From contig JASHOI010000020.1 in assembly GCA_030041195.1 (NCBI GenBank), forward strand, positions 1 through 13,126: a stretch of 13,126 bases of DNA, written 5' to 3'. The notes below the pieces were generated by a model, which saw only the letters and a program-made list of their open reading frames with translations, had not been told where the DNA came from and searched no databases. Position 1 is the stretch's first letter. Every line of letters starts with the position of its first letter. The position numbers and the translations under genes are program-made. The stretch comes from Streptosporangiaceae bacterium (GTDB lineage Bacteria > Actinomycetota > Actinomycetes > Streptosporangiales > Streptosporangiaceae). This document shows positions 1 to 7,379 of the stretch, piece after piece.

Positions 1-687
1 CTCCTCTGGCACTCATTCCCGTCCGCCCTGGACCCGGCGAGCCAATTGGCAATCAGCGTGATCTGCCCCATGAACACCGGCCGCTCCCCCGGGCCCGTTC
101 CACACTGACCGTGCCATCGGCAGCCCACAAGGGGGGCGCGAGCGACCGGGCGTTCAGGTTCCTGAGCGCTGCCCGGCTAGGGCGCGTCCCGTAGATCCAC
201 CGGACAACGACCTCCTTGCACATGGGCTGAGGCGCTGTCGCGGCCGCGCGGTGCGCCCACAAGCCATACCCGCCAAGCCCGAAGCCCGCGACTCAGCCGA
301 AATCAGCGAAGCCCGCCCGCTAAAGAGGGAGGTACTGGGCATTCCAGGCGTCCCGCCGGACAGCGCGAATGGTGTCGCCGGCCCGGCGCCTGCCGTCCCG
401 GGAACCGCAGACGATCAGCACGCAGGTTTGATCTTGGTGTGAGCTTTTTCATGATCTTGGTTGATTAATACCGCTATGCGGTACTCAGGCACCACGATCA
501 TGGAAAGCGGCCGCCTGGCACGGCTCAGCCCGGGCCTGGATCCGGGTCAGCTGGCCTGCTCTGCGGCGTCCGTATGCCAGTCGTCAGCAGGCTTCAACGT
601 GAAGTAACGATTTATTGGCCGGAACGCACCGTTGGTGCCAACGAGCCGGCGACATCAATGGGACGTCCTTGATCTACAAGACGCCTT
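1..687. other. Gene-poor region with possible relics
   Basis: No reading frame here has a convincing start, ribosome site and family match together. On the minus strand, 262-53 reads a peptide with VVVRWIYGT followed by LRNLNARSLAPP. This faintly resembles the Recombinase domain of large serine integrases, but it is several residues too short between the two blocks, so at best it is a decayed relic. Also on the minus strand, a GTG at 77 lies six bases after a GGGGGAG and opens a frame (VFMGQITLIANWLAG...) that runs off the left edge. It could be the start of a gene outside the window, but I do not recognise it. A 35-codon plus-strand frame at 500-607 has no ribosome site. The right half contains the inverted repeat listed separately. 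Confidence 0.5.
450..502. repeat. Nested inverted repeat
   Basis: CATGATCTTGGT (450-461) is matched in inverted orientation by ACCACGATCATG (491-502), with 11 of 12 positions complementary. Between the arms lies a smaller perfect hairpin, TACCGC-TAT-GCGGTA (469-483). GATCTTGGT also occurs a second time as a direct copy at 430-438. The stretch is much more AT-rich than its surroundings. It could be a mobile-element end, a protein-binding site or a structured RNA; nothing nearby decides between these. Confidence 0.5.
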
Positions 688-1206
688 CTAGAGGACCTTC
701 GAGACCAGCCAGAAGACGGCCCCGGTGCCCGCCCCGTAGGCGAGGTGCGCGCTCAGGTCGTCGGCCAGCGTCTTGACGTCGTACTCCCAGATCGGCTTGT
801 ACAGCCCGCCCTCTGGCAGGACGACGTAGCCGGTGAGCCAGACGACGGCCGCGAACGGCAGGCCGTAGACCGGATTCTGCCTGCGCAGCGAGCCGACCAG
901 GATGCCGTAGCCGGCCCCGGCCGCCGATCCGTAGCCCCAGTGCGCGACGGTGCTGGTCAGCCACGCCCAGCGGTCCGGGAGTTCCCGCTGCGTGAAACCC
1001 TCGATCACCCGCTTGGCGACCTGCCCGGGGTCGGTTGCCTGCTGCCAGTTTTCGACCGGAGGGAACTCCCACGCCATCGGGCTGTCGGTGCCGCCAGCCT
1101 TGCGGTACCGCAGGTACCGGACCGTGTCCATGCAGACGGTCCCCACCGCCCCGGCCAGCACGCCGCCCATGACGGCGGCGAACGGGGTGATCGGCTGTCG
1201 TCCCAT
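688..1206 (-). CDS. Small multi-pass membrane protein
   Basis: A 172-residue protein with about four hydrophobic segments: roughly residues 8-28 (FAAVMGGVLAGAVGTV), 85-107 (including GYGSAAGAGYGILVG), 112-130 (YGLPFAAVVWLTGYVVLP) and 152-171 (YGAGTGAVFWLVSKVL). A soluble Trp- and Pro-rich stretch lies between the first and second segments. The layout, with a conserved-looking AHLAYGAGTGAVF near the C-terminus, recalls YagU/DUF1440-like inner-membrane proteins, but that is an impression and not an assignment. The ATG at 1206 follows only a weak GGA. The gene starts 21 bases after the truncated amidohydrolase upstream and is probably co-transcribed with it. Function unknown. Confidence 0.75.
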   Translation of the reverse strand: MGRQPITPFAAVMGGVLAGAVGTVCMDTVRYLRYRKAGGTDSPMAWEFPPVENWQQATDPGQVAKRVIEGFTQRELPDRWAWLTSTVAHWGYGSAAGAGYGILVGSLRRQNPVYGLPFAAVVWLTGYVVLPEGGLYKPIWEYDVKTLADDLSAHLAYGAGTGAVFWLVSKVL

Positions 1207-1227
1207 GTCTGTCCAATCGCCGTAGGG

Positions 1228-1782
1228 TTACCGGGCAAGCCACGCCAGCGCGGCCGCGGTCAGCGCCTCGGTCCCCGTCCGCAGGCAAGGCTGCATCGGG
1301 GGCAGGAACTTCGGGGAATGGTTGGTGGGGAGTTCCTCGAGGCGCCCGTCCTTCTCGGCGGCCAGGTCGCGGCGGCCGGCCATGAGCTTCGCCATGCCGA
1401 GCAGGCAGGACATGTGCAGGTCGTGGCCGCAGGCGTGGGCGACGGGCACCTCATGACCCATCGCATCGGTGGCGGTCGCGGTGCTCGCGTACGGCGCGCC
1501 GGTGTCCTCCTTGACCGGCAGCCCGTCCAGCTCGCAGCGGAGCAGCACGGTGGGCCCGTCTCCGTTGGCGAGCGTGCCGACGACCCCCGTTCCGCCGATG
1601 CCGGTCTGGACCGCGAATCCGTCCCGCTGCAGCCGCTCCGCGACCCGGCGCGCCGTCCGGCGCTCGGCGTGGGACAGCTCGGGGTGCCGGTGCAGGTCCT
1701 GGTAGAACGCCTCCTGCTCGGCCCGCAGGTCCTCAAAGCCGGCGAAGATCTCGTCGAAGCTGTTCATCGCGCCGCTTGCCAT
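1228..1782 (-). pseudogene. M20D amidohydrolase with internal in-frame deletion
   Basis: The first ~145 residues are a normal N-terminus of an M20D metal-dependent amidohydrolase (hippurate/N-acyl-amino-acid hydrolase type): HRHPELSHAE near 31-40, RCELDGLP at 82-89 and the metal-binding ACGHDLH at 117-123. The last ~35 residues (PTNHSPKF at 152-159, then LRTGTEALTAAALAWL) are the normal C-terminus of the same family. The ~220 residues that should lie between are missing, without loss of frame. They include the Glu-Glu catalytic/metal region and the dimerisation (lid) domain. The product is 184 residues against a usual ~400-430, and it cannot hold a complete dizinc site. The start is well supported by GGAAGGGG just upstream of the ATG. 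It is expected to be inactive as a hydrolase. Confidence 0.85.
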
Positions 1783-1917
1783 CGCCCGCCCCTTCCGGTT
1801 TGTCCTGATTGGGGACCCGTGTGCAGATACGGCATTGGCCGGCGTGGAGTTTCATCCGGTGCTGTGCCCGGTCCGGTAGCTCCCCAACCGCCGCGTCATC
1901 GGGACCGCGTCACCGCG

Positions 1918-1941
1918 ACCGGGACCCGGCGCGGGACCGGT
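1918..1941 (-). terminator. GC hairpin after MBL hydrolase gene
   Basis: Directly at the stop codon of the MBL-fold gene the minus strand can fold as ACCGG-T-CCCG-CGC-CGGG-TC-CCGGT, two short GC stems separated by a small internal loop. There is no U-tract, as is common for proposed actinobacterial terminators. It falls in the longest spacer (158 bases) of this minus-strand run, so the M20D fragment and membrane protein may form their own transcript. Supported by base pairing only. Confidence 0.35.
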
Positions 1942-2915
1942 TACGAGCCGGCGCGGGAGAGAGTACGGCGCATTCCGTCGCGGCCCGCGGTGGTCGTGCC
2001 GCTGAAGCCCCGCCCGGCGCGCCGCGCCCATTCCGCCTCGGTGATCGCGGCCGGGTCCGCCGGCAGGTAATGGTTCAGGATGAGCTCGCCGACCCCTGCG
2101 CGCTCGGCGACGCGGCCGACGTCGCTGACGTCGGTGTGCAGCGCGGCCTGCCGCGCCAGCTCGGCGGCGTCGAAGCCGTGCCGCCCCAGGTAACCGAGGT
2201 CGGCGACCTGGTGCACGAGGAGGTCGGCGCCCGCGGCGAGCGCGATCAGGTCGTCGCTCGCCGTGGTGTCGCCGGAGAACACGACCGAGCCGTCCGCGGT
2301 GTCGAAGCGATAGCCGAGCGCCGGGACCGCACGGCCGTGCATCACCGCGACCGCGGTGACCCGCACCGACTCGTCGTCGAGCACCACGACCGGGGCCTCG
2401 GCGGGGCCGTCGCCCGCGGCCGGGACGCGGATGTCGACCGCGCGGACCAGCTCGCCCGCGTCGGGCATGCGAGCGTCGAGCGGCATCACGTTCAGGTGAT
2501 AGGCGAACGCGGCCAGGATGCCGTCGACCAGGTCCGACGTGCCGGGAGCCGGCCGTTCCGGGTGGATCGTCGTCTCCCGGTGGAAGGCGGCGTCGCCTTC
2601 CGGCAGCCGGTCCGGCCGGCACGGACCGTAGACGCGAAGCGGTGCCAGCGGCCCGTCTTCGCCCAGCCTGCCGCCCCACGGGTAGAGGATCATGCCGGGG
2701 AGATCACCCACGTGGTCGGCGTGCAGGTGGGTGAGGAACACGGCCTCCAGGCGGGCGAAGTCGAGTCCCGCGTCGGCGAAGCCGGACGGCGCCCCGCGGC
2801 CGCAGTCGATGACGAACACCCGCCGGTCGACCACGAGCGCCGACGAGATCCCCGCCCGGCCCGGCACCGGCAGCGGCGCGCCTGCCGTTCCCAGCAGCAC
2901 CAGTTCGGTTGTCAT
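1941..2915 (-). CDS. MBL-fold (RNase Z-like) metallo-hydrolase
   Basis: A complete 324-residue metallo-beta-lactamase-fold hydrolase. The metal ligands are visible in order: HLHADH at 63-68 (THLHADH motif), His193 in VMHGRA, Asp216 in FSGDTT, and His282 in NHYLP. The N-terminus LVLLGTAGAPLPVPGRAG with SSALVV is typical of the RNase Z/arylsulfatase-like subgroup. No signal peptide is evident, so it is probably cytosolic. The substrate cannot be read from the sequence; a bacterial RNase Z proper would carry different flexible-arm features, so tRNA processing is not implied. The ATG follows a GAGGGGAG ribosome site. It begins 33 bases after the alpha-galactosidase stop, which suggests co-transcription. 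Confidence 0.9.
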   Translation of the reverse strand: MTTELVLLGTAGAPLPVPGRAGISSALVVDRRVFVIDCGRGAPSGFADAGLDFARLEAVFLTHLHADHVGDLPGMILYPWGGRLGEDGPLAPLRVYGPCRPDRLPEGDAAFHRETTIHPERPAPGTSDLVDGILAAFAYHLNVMPLDARMPDAGELVRAVDIRVPAAGDGPAEAPVVVLDDESVRVTAVAVMHGRAVPALGYRFDTADGSVVFSGDTTASDDLIALAAGADLLVHQVADLGYLGRHGFDAAELARQAALHTDVSDVGRVAERAGVGELILNHYLPADPAAITEAEWARRAGRGFSGTTTAGRDGMRRTLSRAGS

Positions 2916-2948
2916 GACTCCCCTCTTCCGTGTTGTCGAGCCGGTCGG

Positions 2949-5147
2949 TCAGCAGCGGCCGAGCCGGATCAGCGCGCTGCCGAAGTCCGCGCCTCCCGGC
3001 AGGTCCAGGCCCACGTTCAGCAGCGCCGCGCCGACGTGCTCCGCGCCGGTCTCCAGGTCCCGGTAGCGTGCGTCCGGATCCAGGCCGGCCAGCCGCAGCC
3101 GGAACAGCTGCCCGCCGAGCCGGCCAGGACCCCACCAGCACAGCACCACCGCCTGCGACCCGTCGGCCGCCAGGTACTCGCTGGCGCCGACCGGGTCGGT
3201 GCGCAGCGACGCGACCCGGTACAGGCTCCCGCGCTGGATGACCGGCCGGATCTGCTTGTAGACCTCGATGAGCCGGGCGGCCTCGGCCAGCTCGGCCGGG
3301 TCCCAGGCCAGCAGGTCGCCGCCGATGCCCAGCGCCCCGGCCATGGCCACGTGGAACCGGAAGCTCAGCGGCAGCCGACGTCGGGTCAGGAAGTTGGGGC
3401 TGTCGGTGACCCAGGCCGCCATGACCTGGGCCGGGTAGACCTGGGTGAAGCCCTCCTGGATCGCGACCCGGTCCCAGGCGTCGGTGTTGTCCGAGGTCCA
3501 GACCTGCTGCACGCGCCCGAGGATGCCCAGGTCGACGCGCCCGCCACCGCCGGAGCAGGACTCGAAATCGGTGCCGGGGTGTGCCGCGCGCAGCCCGTCC
3601 AGGATCGCGTAGAGGTTGTGGACGTGCTCGGTCCAGATCCGCTCCGGGTTGCGGCCGGCCCGCTCGGGCCAGCCGGGCTCAGAGAACGGCCGGTTCATGT
3701 CCCACTTGACGAAGCCGATGTCGTTCGCTGACAGCAGCCCGTCCAGGGTGCGGAACACCCATTCGGCCACGTCGGGCCGGGCCAGGTTGAGCACGAGCTG
3801 GTTGCGCCGCTGCGACCGGGACCGGTTCGCGAAGTGATACACCCAGTCCGGGTGCGCGCGGTACAGGTCGCTGTCCGGGTTGACCATCTCCGGCTCGACC
3901 CACAGGCCGAACCGCATCCCGAGCGCCGTCACCTTCTCGATCAGCGGGGTCAGGCCGCGCGGGAACTTGACCGGGTCGGGCGTCCAGTCGCCGAGCCCCG
4001 CGCGGTCGTGCTCGCGCCCGGCGAACCAGCCGTCGTCGACCACGAAGCACTCGACGCCGATCCTCGCGGCCAGCTCGGCGAGGCGGGCCTGGCCGGGCTC
4101 GGTCACCGCGAACCCGGTGGCCTCCCAGGAGTTGTACAGCACCGGGCGCGGCAGCGGCTCACCGGCGCCGACCGCCGGCTCCGGCGCCCACTGGGGCCTG
4201 GCCACAGCGGTCCGCTCTCCCCGGCCCAGCACCTTGGCCCGCTGCCACGCGTGCCACTCACGGCTGGCCGCGCCGAACCCGCCGGTGGTATGCAGCCCGG
4301 CGAAGACCGGCAGCACCAGGTGCTCCCCCGGCGCCACCTCGTGCATCCAGTCAAAGTCGTTCCAGCCGCCGCACGCGTGCACCCGGCCAGCCGTGGTGGT
4401 CTCGAAGACGTTCTTCCAGGAGCCGCTCCAGGCCAGCGCGCCGCTCCACACCTCGCCGCTGTTCTCGGCCGACGCGCCGTCCGGGTCCAGGGTGAACCAG
4501 GGGTTCAGGTGATGGCCGGTGGTGCCGCGCCTGCTCTCCAGCACCAGCTTCCCCGGCCCCAGCATCGCCTCGGTGAGCTGATTCTCCGTTCCCCAGCCGC
4601 CGTGGGCGTACCGCAGCCGCCAGCGGCGCCCGGCCGGCATCCACCAGTTGGCCGACAGCGCCTGGCGAATCGTGACCGGGCCACCGTTGCCATCGTTGTG
4701 TACCGCCGCCCAGCGCTCGACCACGTCGAAGTCGTCGTAGATCCGGTAGTGCAGGGTGACCCGCAGGCCGTAGGCGGCGTCGGCGAGATCGACCTCCAGG
4801 GTCGATGAGCCCTCCCGGCGGCCGGACCGCTGGCCCGCGTAGCGCCACTCGACAGCCCGGGTGCCGTCGGCGAACTCGGCGCGCAGCGACGGCTCGTCGA
4901 ACCGCAGGCCGCCCCAGGGGACGTACTCGTCGGGGAACTCGCGTCCCCAGCTGACCCGCCGTTCCCGGCGGCCCGGGTCGGCGCGGCTGTCCACGGCCAG
5001 GCCGGTCACCGCGGCCCGCGGCAGTGACCGCCCCCAGTACAGGTGGCGGACCGCGGCGCCGTCGTCCGCCAGCGCGAACGCGTAGCAGGTGGAGCGCATC
5101 TCGAGCAGCCAGACCTGCTCGCGCTCGTCGTGCACGACGCCGGTCAC
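2949..5147 (-). CDS. Alpha-galactosidase, GH36 family
   Basis: A 732-residue retaining alpha-galactosidase that should release terminal alpha-1,6-galactose from raffinose-type sugars. The N-terminal ~330 residues form the beta-sandwich region. The TIM barrel follows with YNSWEATGF (~340), FVVDDGWF (~370) and WVEPEMVNPDSDLY (~420). KWDMNR carries the nucleophile Asp483. ESCSGGGGR leads to WTSDNTDAWDR, whose Asp553 is the expected acid/base. The 70-residue spacing of these two Asps fits known GH36 enzymes. No signal peptide is seen, implying action on imported oligosaccharides, although no sugar transporter is in the window. I chose the GTG at 5147 because GGGGAGG sits just upstream; the open frame runs to 5252 but would overlap the preceding gene and adds a low-complexity Arg/Pro stretch. 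Spacing to DUF4262 is 17 bases. Confidence 0.93.
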   Translation of the reverse strand: MTGVVHDEREQVWLLEMRSTCYAFALADDGAAVRHLYWGRSLPRAAVTGLAVDSRADPGRRERRVSWGREFPDEYVPWGGLRFDEPSLRAEFADGTRAVEWRYAGQRSGRREGSSTLEVDLADAAYGLRVTLHYRIYDDFDVVERWAAVHNDGNGGPVTIRQALSANWWMPAGRRWRLRYAHGGWGTENQLTEAMLGPGKLVLESRRGTTGHHLNPWFTLDPDGASAENSGEVWSGALAWSGSWKNVFETTTAGRVHACGGWNDFDWMHEVAPGEHLVLPVFAGLHTTGGFGAASREWHAWQRAKVLGRGERTAVARPQWAPEPAVGAGEPLPRPVLYNSWEATGFAVTEPGQARLAELAARIGVECFVVDDGWFAGREHDRAGLGDWTPDPVKFPRGLTPLIEKVTALGMRFGLWVEPEMVNPDSDLYRAHPDWVYHFANRSRSQRRNQLVLNLARPDVAEWVFRTLDGLLSANDIGFVKWDMNRPFSEPGWPERAGRNPERIWTEHVHNLYAILDGLRAAHPGTDFESCSGGGGRVDLGILGRVQQVWTSDNTDAWDRVAIQEGFTQVYPAQVMAAWVTDSPNFLTRRRLPLSFRFHVAMAGALGIGGDLLAWDPAELAEAARLIEVYKQIRPVIQRGSLYRVASLRTDPVGASEYLAADGSQAVVLCWWGPGRLGGQLFRLRLAGLDPDARYRDLETGAEHVGAALLNVGLDLPGGADFGSALIRLGRC

Positions 5148-5164
5148 CGCGCCTCCCCGGTGGT

Positions 5165-5650
5165 TCAGGCCGCCCGGCGGCGCGCGGGGGCGCGCGACCC
5201 CAGCACGGGCTGGCCGCCGCGCACGCCGCGGTACCCGGTGTCCCACGGCCACTGGCCGCGGTCATCGGCGTGCACGATCTGCAGCGCGCGCAGCGCGGGC
5301 CCGTACATCTCGACGGCCGTCACCAGGTGCGCGGACGGCACCGCCACCTTGACGATCTCGATCAGCGGCCCGTCGAGCATCGCGATCTGCTCGCCCGGCC
5401 GCGGCGCCGCGGCATGCAAGACGTGCTCGGCGACGTCGTTCAGCAGCCCGGCTGCCCGGCGCACTGGCATGCCGGTCACCACGAGCTCGGGCTCGCCGCG
5501 CGCGGTAAGCCCCACCGTGTAGGCCCACGGCGGGTGGATCCGGTCGCGCTCGACGCCCTGCACCGCCCAGCCGGTTTCGGCGATGATGCCGCTCACAAAG
5601 TCGAGATAGTCATCCCGCGTGGCGCCCGGATGGTCACATTCCCAGCACAT
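5165..5650 (-). CDS. DUF4262 domain protein
   Basis: A 161-residue cytosolic protein that matches the DUF4262 pattern: CWECDHPG at the start, PWAYTVGL near 41-48, LLNDVAEHV in the middle, and GQWPWDTGYRGVRGGQPVLG close to the C-terminus. The CxxCxH at residues 2-6 could bind metal, but this is a guess from spacing. The function of the family is unknown to me. The ATG at 5650 follows GGAGGAGG, so the longer upstream frame is not used. It precedes the alpha-galactosidase by 17 bases and is probably in the same transcript. The last ~10 residues (Arg/Ala-rich) are likely disordered. Confidence 0.85.
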   Translation of the reverse strand: MCWECDHPGATRDDYLDFVSGIIAETGWAVQGVERDRIHPPWAYTVGLTARGEPELVVTGMPVRRAAGLLNDVAEHVLHAAAPRPGEQIAMLDGPLIEIVKVAVPSAHLVTAVEMYGPALRALQIVHADDRGQWPWDTGYRGVRGGQPVLGSRAPARRRAA

Positions 5651-5735
5651 GCCTGCCTCCTCCAGATCGTGGCAATAACCACTATCCGGGCGGGCGCCGA
5701 CAGTCCGGCCGCGCTGCGCGAGCCTTCGCCGGTGG

Positions 5736-5909
5736 CTAGATGTCGACCTGCTCAAACTCCTGCACGTGGTCCTCCTGCACGCGGATGATCGCGTCGTTGC
5801 CGCGGAACAGGACGAGCCAGCCGTCCTCCCGCTCAATCGACGTGATGTCGTCGTACGTCTCCCGCACGACTTCATCGTCGTCTCCGTAAACCATCCGGTA
5901 TGTGGCCAT
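5736..5909 (-). CDS. Small acidic protein, 57 residues
   Basis: Starts MATYRMVYGDDDEVVRETYD and ends HVQEFEQVDI. It is rich in Asp and Glu, has alternating hydrophobic residues (DGWLVLFRGNDAIIRVQ) suggesting a small all-beta domain, and has no membrane segment or cysteine. The ATG at 5909 follows GGGAGG at good spacing; an in-frame upstream ATG at 5966 lacks one. It lies alone between the thioredoxin (76-base gap) and DUF4262 (85-base gap), all on the same strand. I do not recognise a characterised family, but composition and ribosome site make it a real gene. Confidence 0.75.
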   Translation of the reverse strand: MATYRMVYGDDDEVVRETYDDITSIEREDGWLVLFRGNDAIIRVQEDHVQEFEQVDI

Positions 5910-5985
5910 TGGGGATACCTCCCGCGCATCGCGGCGTCGCGTCGAGCTTGCCTGCCAGCCGATCATCGTAGGGGATCGGGGCGGC

Positions 5986-6417
5986 TCAGCCGGGCTGCAG
6001 GGCCCGGTTCACCCACGCCTTGATCGCCGGCTCCGGCACCGCCCCGACCTGGCGCGCGATGACCTCTCCCTTGCGCAGCAGCAGCAGGGTCGGGATCGAC
6101 TGCACGCCGAACCGCTGCTGCAGCCGCGGCGACTCGTCCACGTTGACCTTGACGAGCTTGATCTGGCCCGCCATATCGGTGGCCACCTGCTCCAGCGCCG
6201 GGCTCACCATCCGGCAGGGCCCGCACCACGGCGCCCACAGGTCGACGACGACCGGAACCGACGCGGCCTCAACGACCTCGGCGAAGGTGCCGTCGCCGGC
6301 GTCCGTGATCCACGGCAGCGGCTTGTGGCAGTTTCCGCACTGCGGGTGCCCCGACGCCGCGGCCGGCACCCGGTTCCTGCGCCCGCAGTTCGGGCATGTG
6401 ACCAGTCCATCAGCCAT
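5986..6417 (-). CDS. trxC: Thioredoxin with N-terminal zinc ribbon (TrxC type)
   Basis: A 143-residue thioredoxin 2-like protein. An N-terminal zinc ribbon with two Cys pairs (CPNC at 8-11 and CGNC at 27-30) precedes a complete thioredoxin fold with active site WCGPC at 64-68 and the cis-proline in SIPT (Pro109). Proteins of this type reduce disulfides in the cytosol and in E. coli respond to oxidative stress. The ATG at 6417 is preceded only by AGG; a GTG at 6435 would add six residues and no family sequence. It starts 28 bases after the siderophore-interacting protein stop, so it is likely read from the iron-box promoter as well. The family is certain, the gene symbol is by architecture. 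Confidence 0.92.
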   Translation of the reverse strand: MADGLVTCPNCGRRNRVPAAASGHPQCGNCHKPLPWITDAGDGTFAEVVEAASVPVVVDLWAPWCGPCRMVSPALEQVATDMAGQIKLVKVNVDESPRLQQRFGVQSIPTLLLLRKGEVIARQVGAVPEPAIKAWVNRALQPG

Positions 6418-6444
6418 AGGCCTAGGTTCGCACACCTGCGGCGC

Positions 6445-7254
6445 TCAGTCGTCCTCGCCGTAGTCGTGATCGGGGTGGTTGGCCTCGCCGGACCGCCAGT
6501 AGCCGCGGGTCACCAGGTGCGAGGCGTCGATCTTGTCCCGGTCGAATAGCGCCCGCCGGATGCTGCGGACGGCGACGGACTCACACGCCACCCACACCCG
6601 GCTGCCGTTCACCGTCGCCGGGTCGCCGAGCACGTCGTAGAGTGCGGCGCCCGGGGAGGTCTCATCCGCGGGCAGCCAGGTGACCGCCGGCCAGCGGTCG
6701 GAGGCGGCGTCACCCACCTCGTCCCTGGAGCCCTCCACGTAAACGGCCTCGACCGAACTGGCCGGCAGGACATCGAGCAGCGTGCCGATGGCCGGGACGG
6801 CGCTCTCGTCGCCGGCGATGATCCAGCGTGCTCCGCCCGGGTCCAGCGGCACCGGACGGCCGCCCGGGCCCGCGATCCCGAGCCGGTCGCCGACGGCTGC
6901 CCGCTCGGCCCAGGCCGACGCCGGCCCGTCGCCGTGCAGCAGGAACTGCACCTCGAGCGTGCCCGCCGCGGGGTCGAACCGGCGGGGCGTGTAGGTGCGC
7001 CGGGCCGGCTGAGGCCGGTCGGCGGGCCAGATCGGCCCGTCCGGCCCGTTCTCCGGCACCGCGACGCTGCCCTGCCCGGGCTCCGGGATGAGCACCTTGA
7101 TGTGCTGGGCGGGCAGGGTGTCCTCGAACCCGTCGAGACCCCCGGCGAACACCACCGAGACGAAACGGTCTCCAAGGCGGTGCACGTCCACGACCTCAAC
7201 CGGGCGGAACGGGCGGCGGCGCCGGGGCGGCGCTGGCGCTGGCGGGACGGTCAT
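6445..7254 (-). CDS. Siderophore-interacting protein (ferric-siderophore reductase)
   Basis: A 269-residue flavoprotein of the SIP/ViuB group, which reduces ferric siderophores in the cytosol to free iron. The FAD-binding half shows RRTYTPRRFD at 85-94 and the HGDGPASAWAERA...GDRLGIAGPGG stretch (107-132). The NAD(P)H-binding half shows IIAGDESAVPAIGTLL (~145-160) and ends in the family signature GYWRSGEANH. The ATG follows GAAGGAG. It is the first gene after an IdeR/DtxR-type iron box, so it should be repressed when iron is plentiful. No siderophore biosynthesis or transporter gene is in the window. Confidence 0.95.
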   Translation of the reverse strand: MTVPPAPAPPRRRRPFRPVEVVDVHRLGDRFVSVVFAGGLDGFEDTLPAQHIKVLIPEPGQGSVAVPENGPDGPIWPADRPQPARRTYTPRRFDPAAGTLEVQFLLHGDGPASAWAERAAVGDRLGIAGPGGRPVPLDPGGARWIIAGDESAVPAIGTLLDVLPASSVEAVYVEGSRDEVGDAASDRWPAVTWLPADETSPGAALYDVLGDPATVNGSRVWVACESVAVRSIRRALFDRDKIDASHLVTRGYWRSGEANHPDHDYGEDD

Positions 7255-7302
7255 GTGTCTCCTTCGCGACTGTCTTTCAAGGATATATCAGCGATATTCT
7301 AG

Positions 7303-7321
7303 TTAGGCTTGCCTAACCTAA
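7303..7321 (-). promoter_or_regulatory. Iron box (DtxR/IdeR-type operator)
   Basis: On the plus strand TTAGGCTTGCCTAACCTAA matches the known 19-base DtxR/IdeR/DmdR consensus TTAGGTTAGGCTAACCTAA at 16 of 19 positions and keeps its dyad. It lies 48 bases upstream of the siderophore-interacting protein ATG. On the minus strand a candidate -10, TAGAAT (7301-7296), lies just after the box and TTGCTT (7325-7320) just before, so the operator would fill the promoter spacer. A second small dyad, ATATC-AGC-GATAT (7285-7297), lies downstream; its role is unknown. Confidence 0.88.
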
Positions 7322-7379
7322 GCAAGAGCCGTCCGCGCGGTGGTGAGCCAGGCCCCCTATAACCGGTCAGACCGTACAT

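Noticed and set aside
500..607. 35-codon plus-strand frame starting MESGRLARLSPG
   Set aside because: No ribosome site and no recognisable sequence; it starts inside the inverted repeat.
626..642. Hairpin GCACC-GTT-GGTGC (alternatively GTTGG-TG-CCAAC) downstream of the membrane protein gene as its terminator
   Set aside because: Stems of five pairs, two mutually exclusive folds and ~45 bases from the stop; too weak to call.
745..3731. Long plus-strand open frames (441 and 640 codons) over the membrane protein, M20D, MBL and alpha-galactosidase genes
   Set aside because: They are antisense to genes with complete family motifs, contain Arg/Pro/Gly/Val-rich sequence without motifs, and arise from third-position GC bias.
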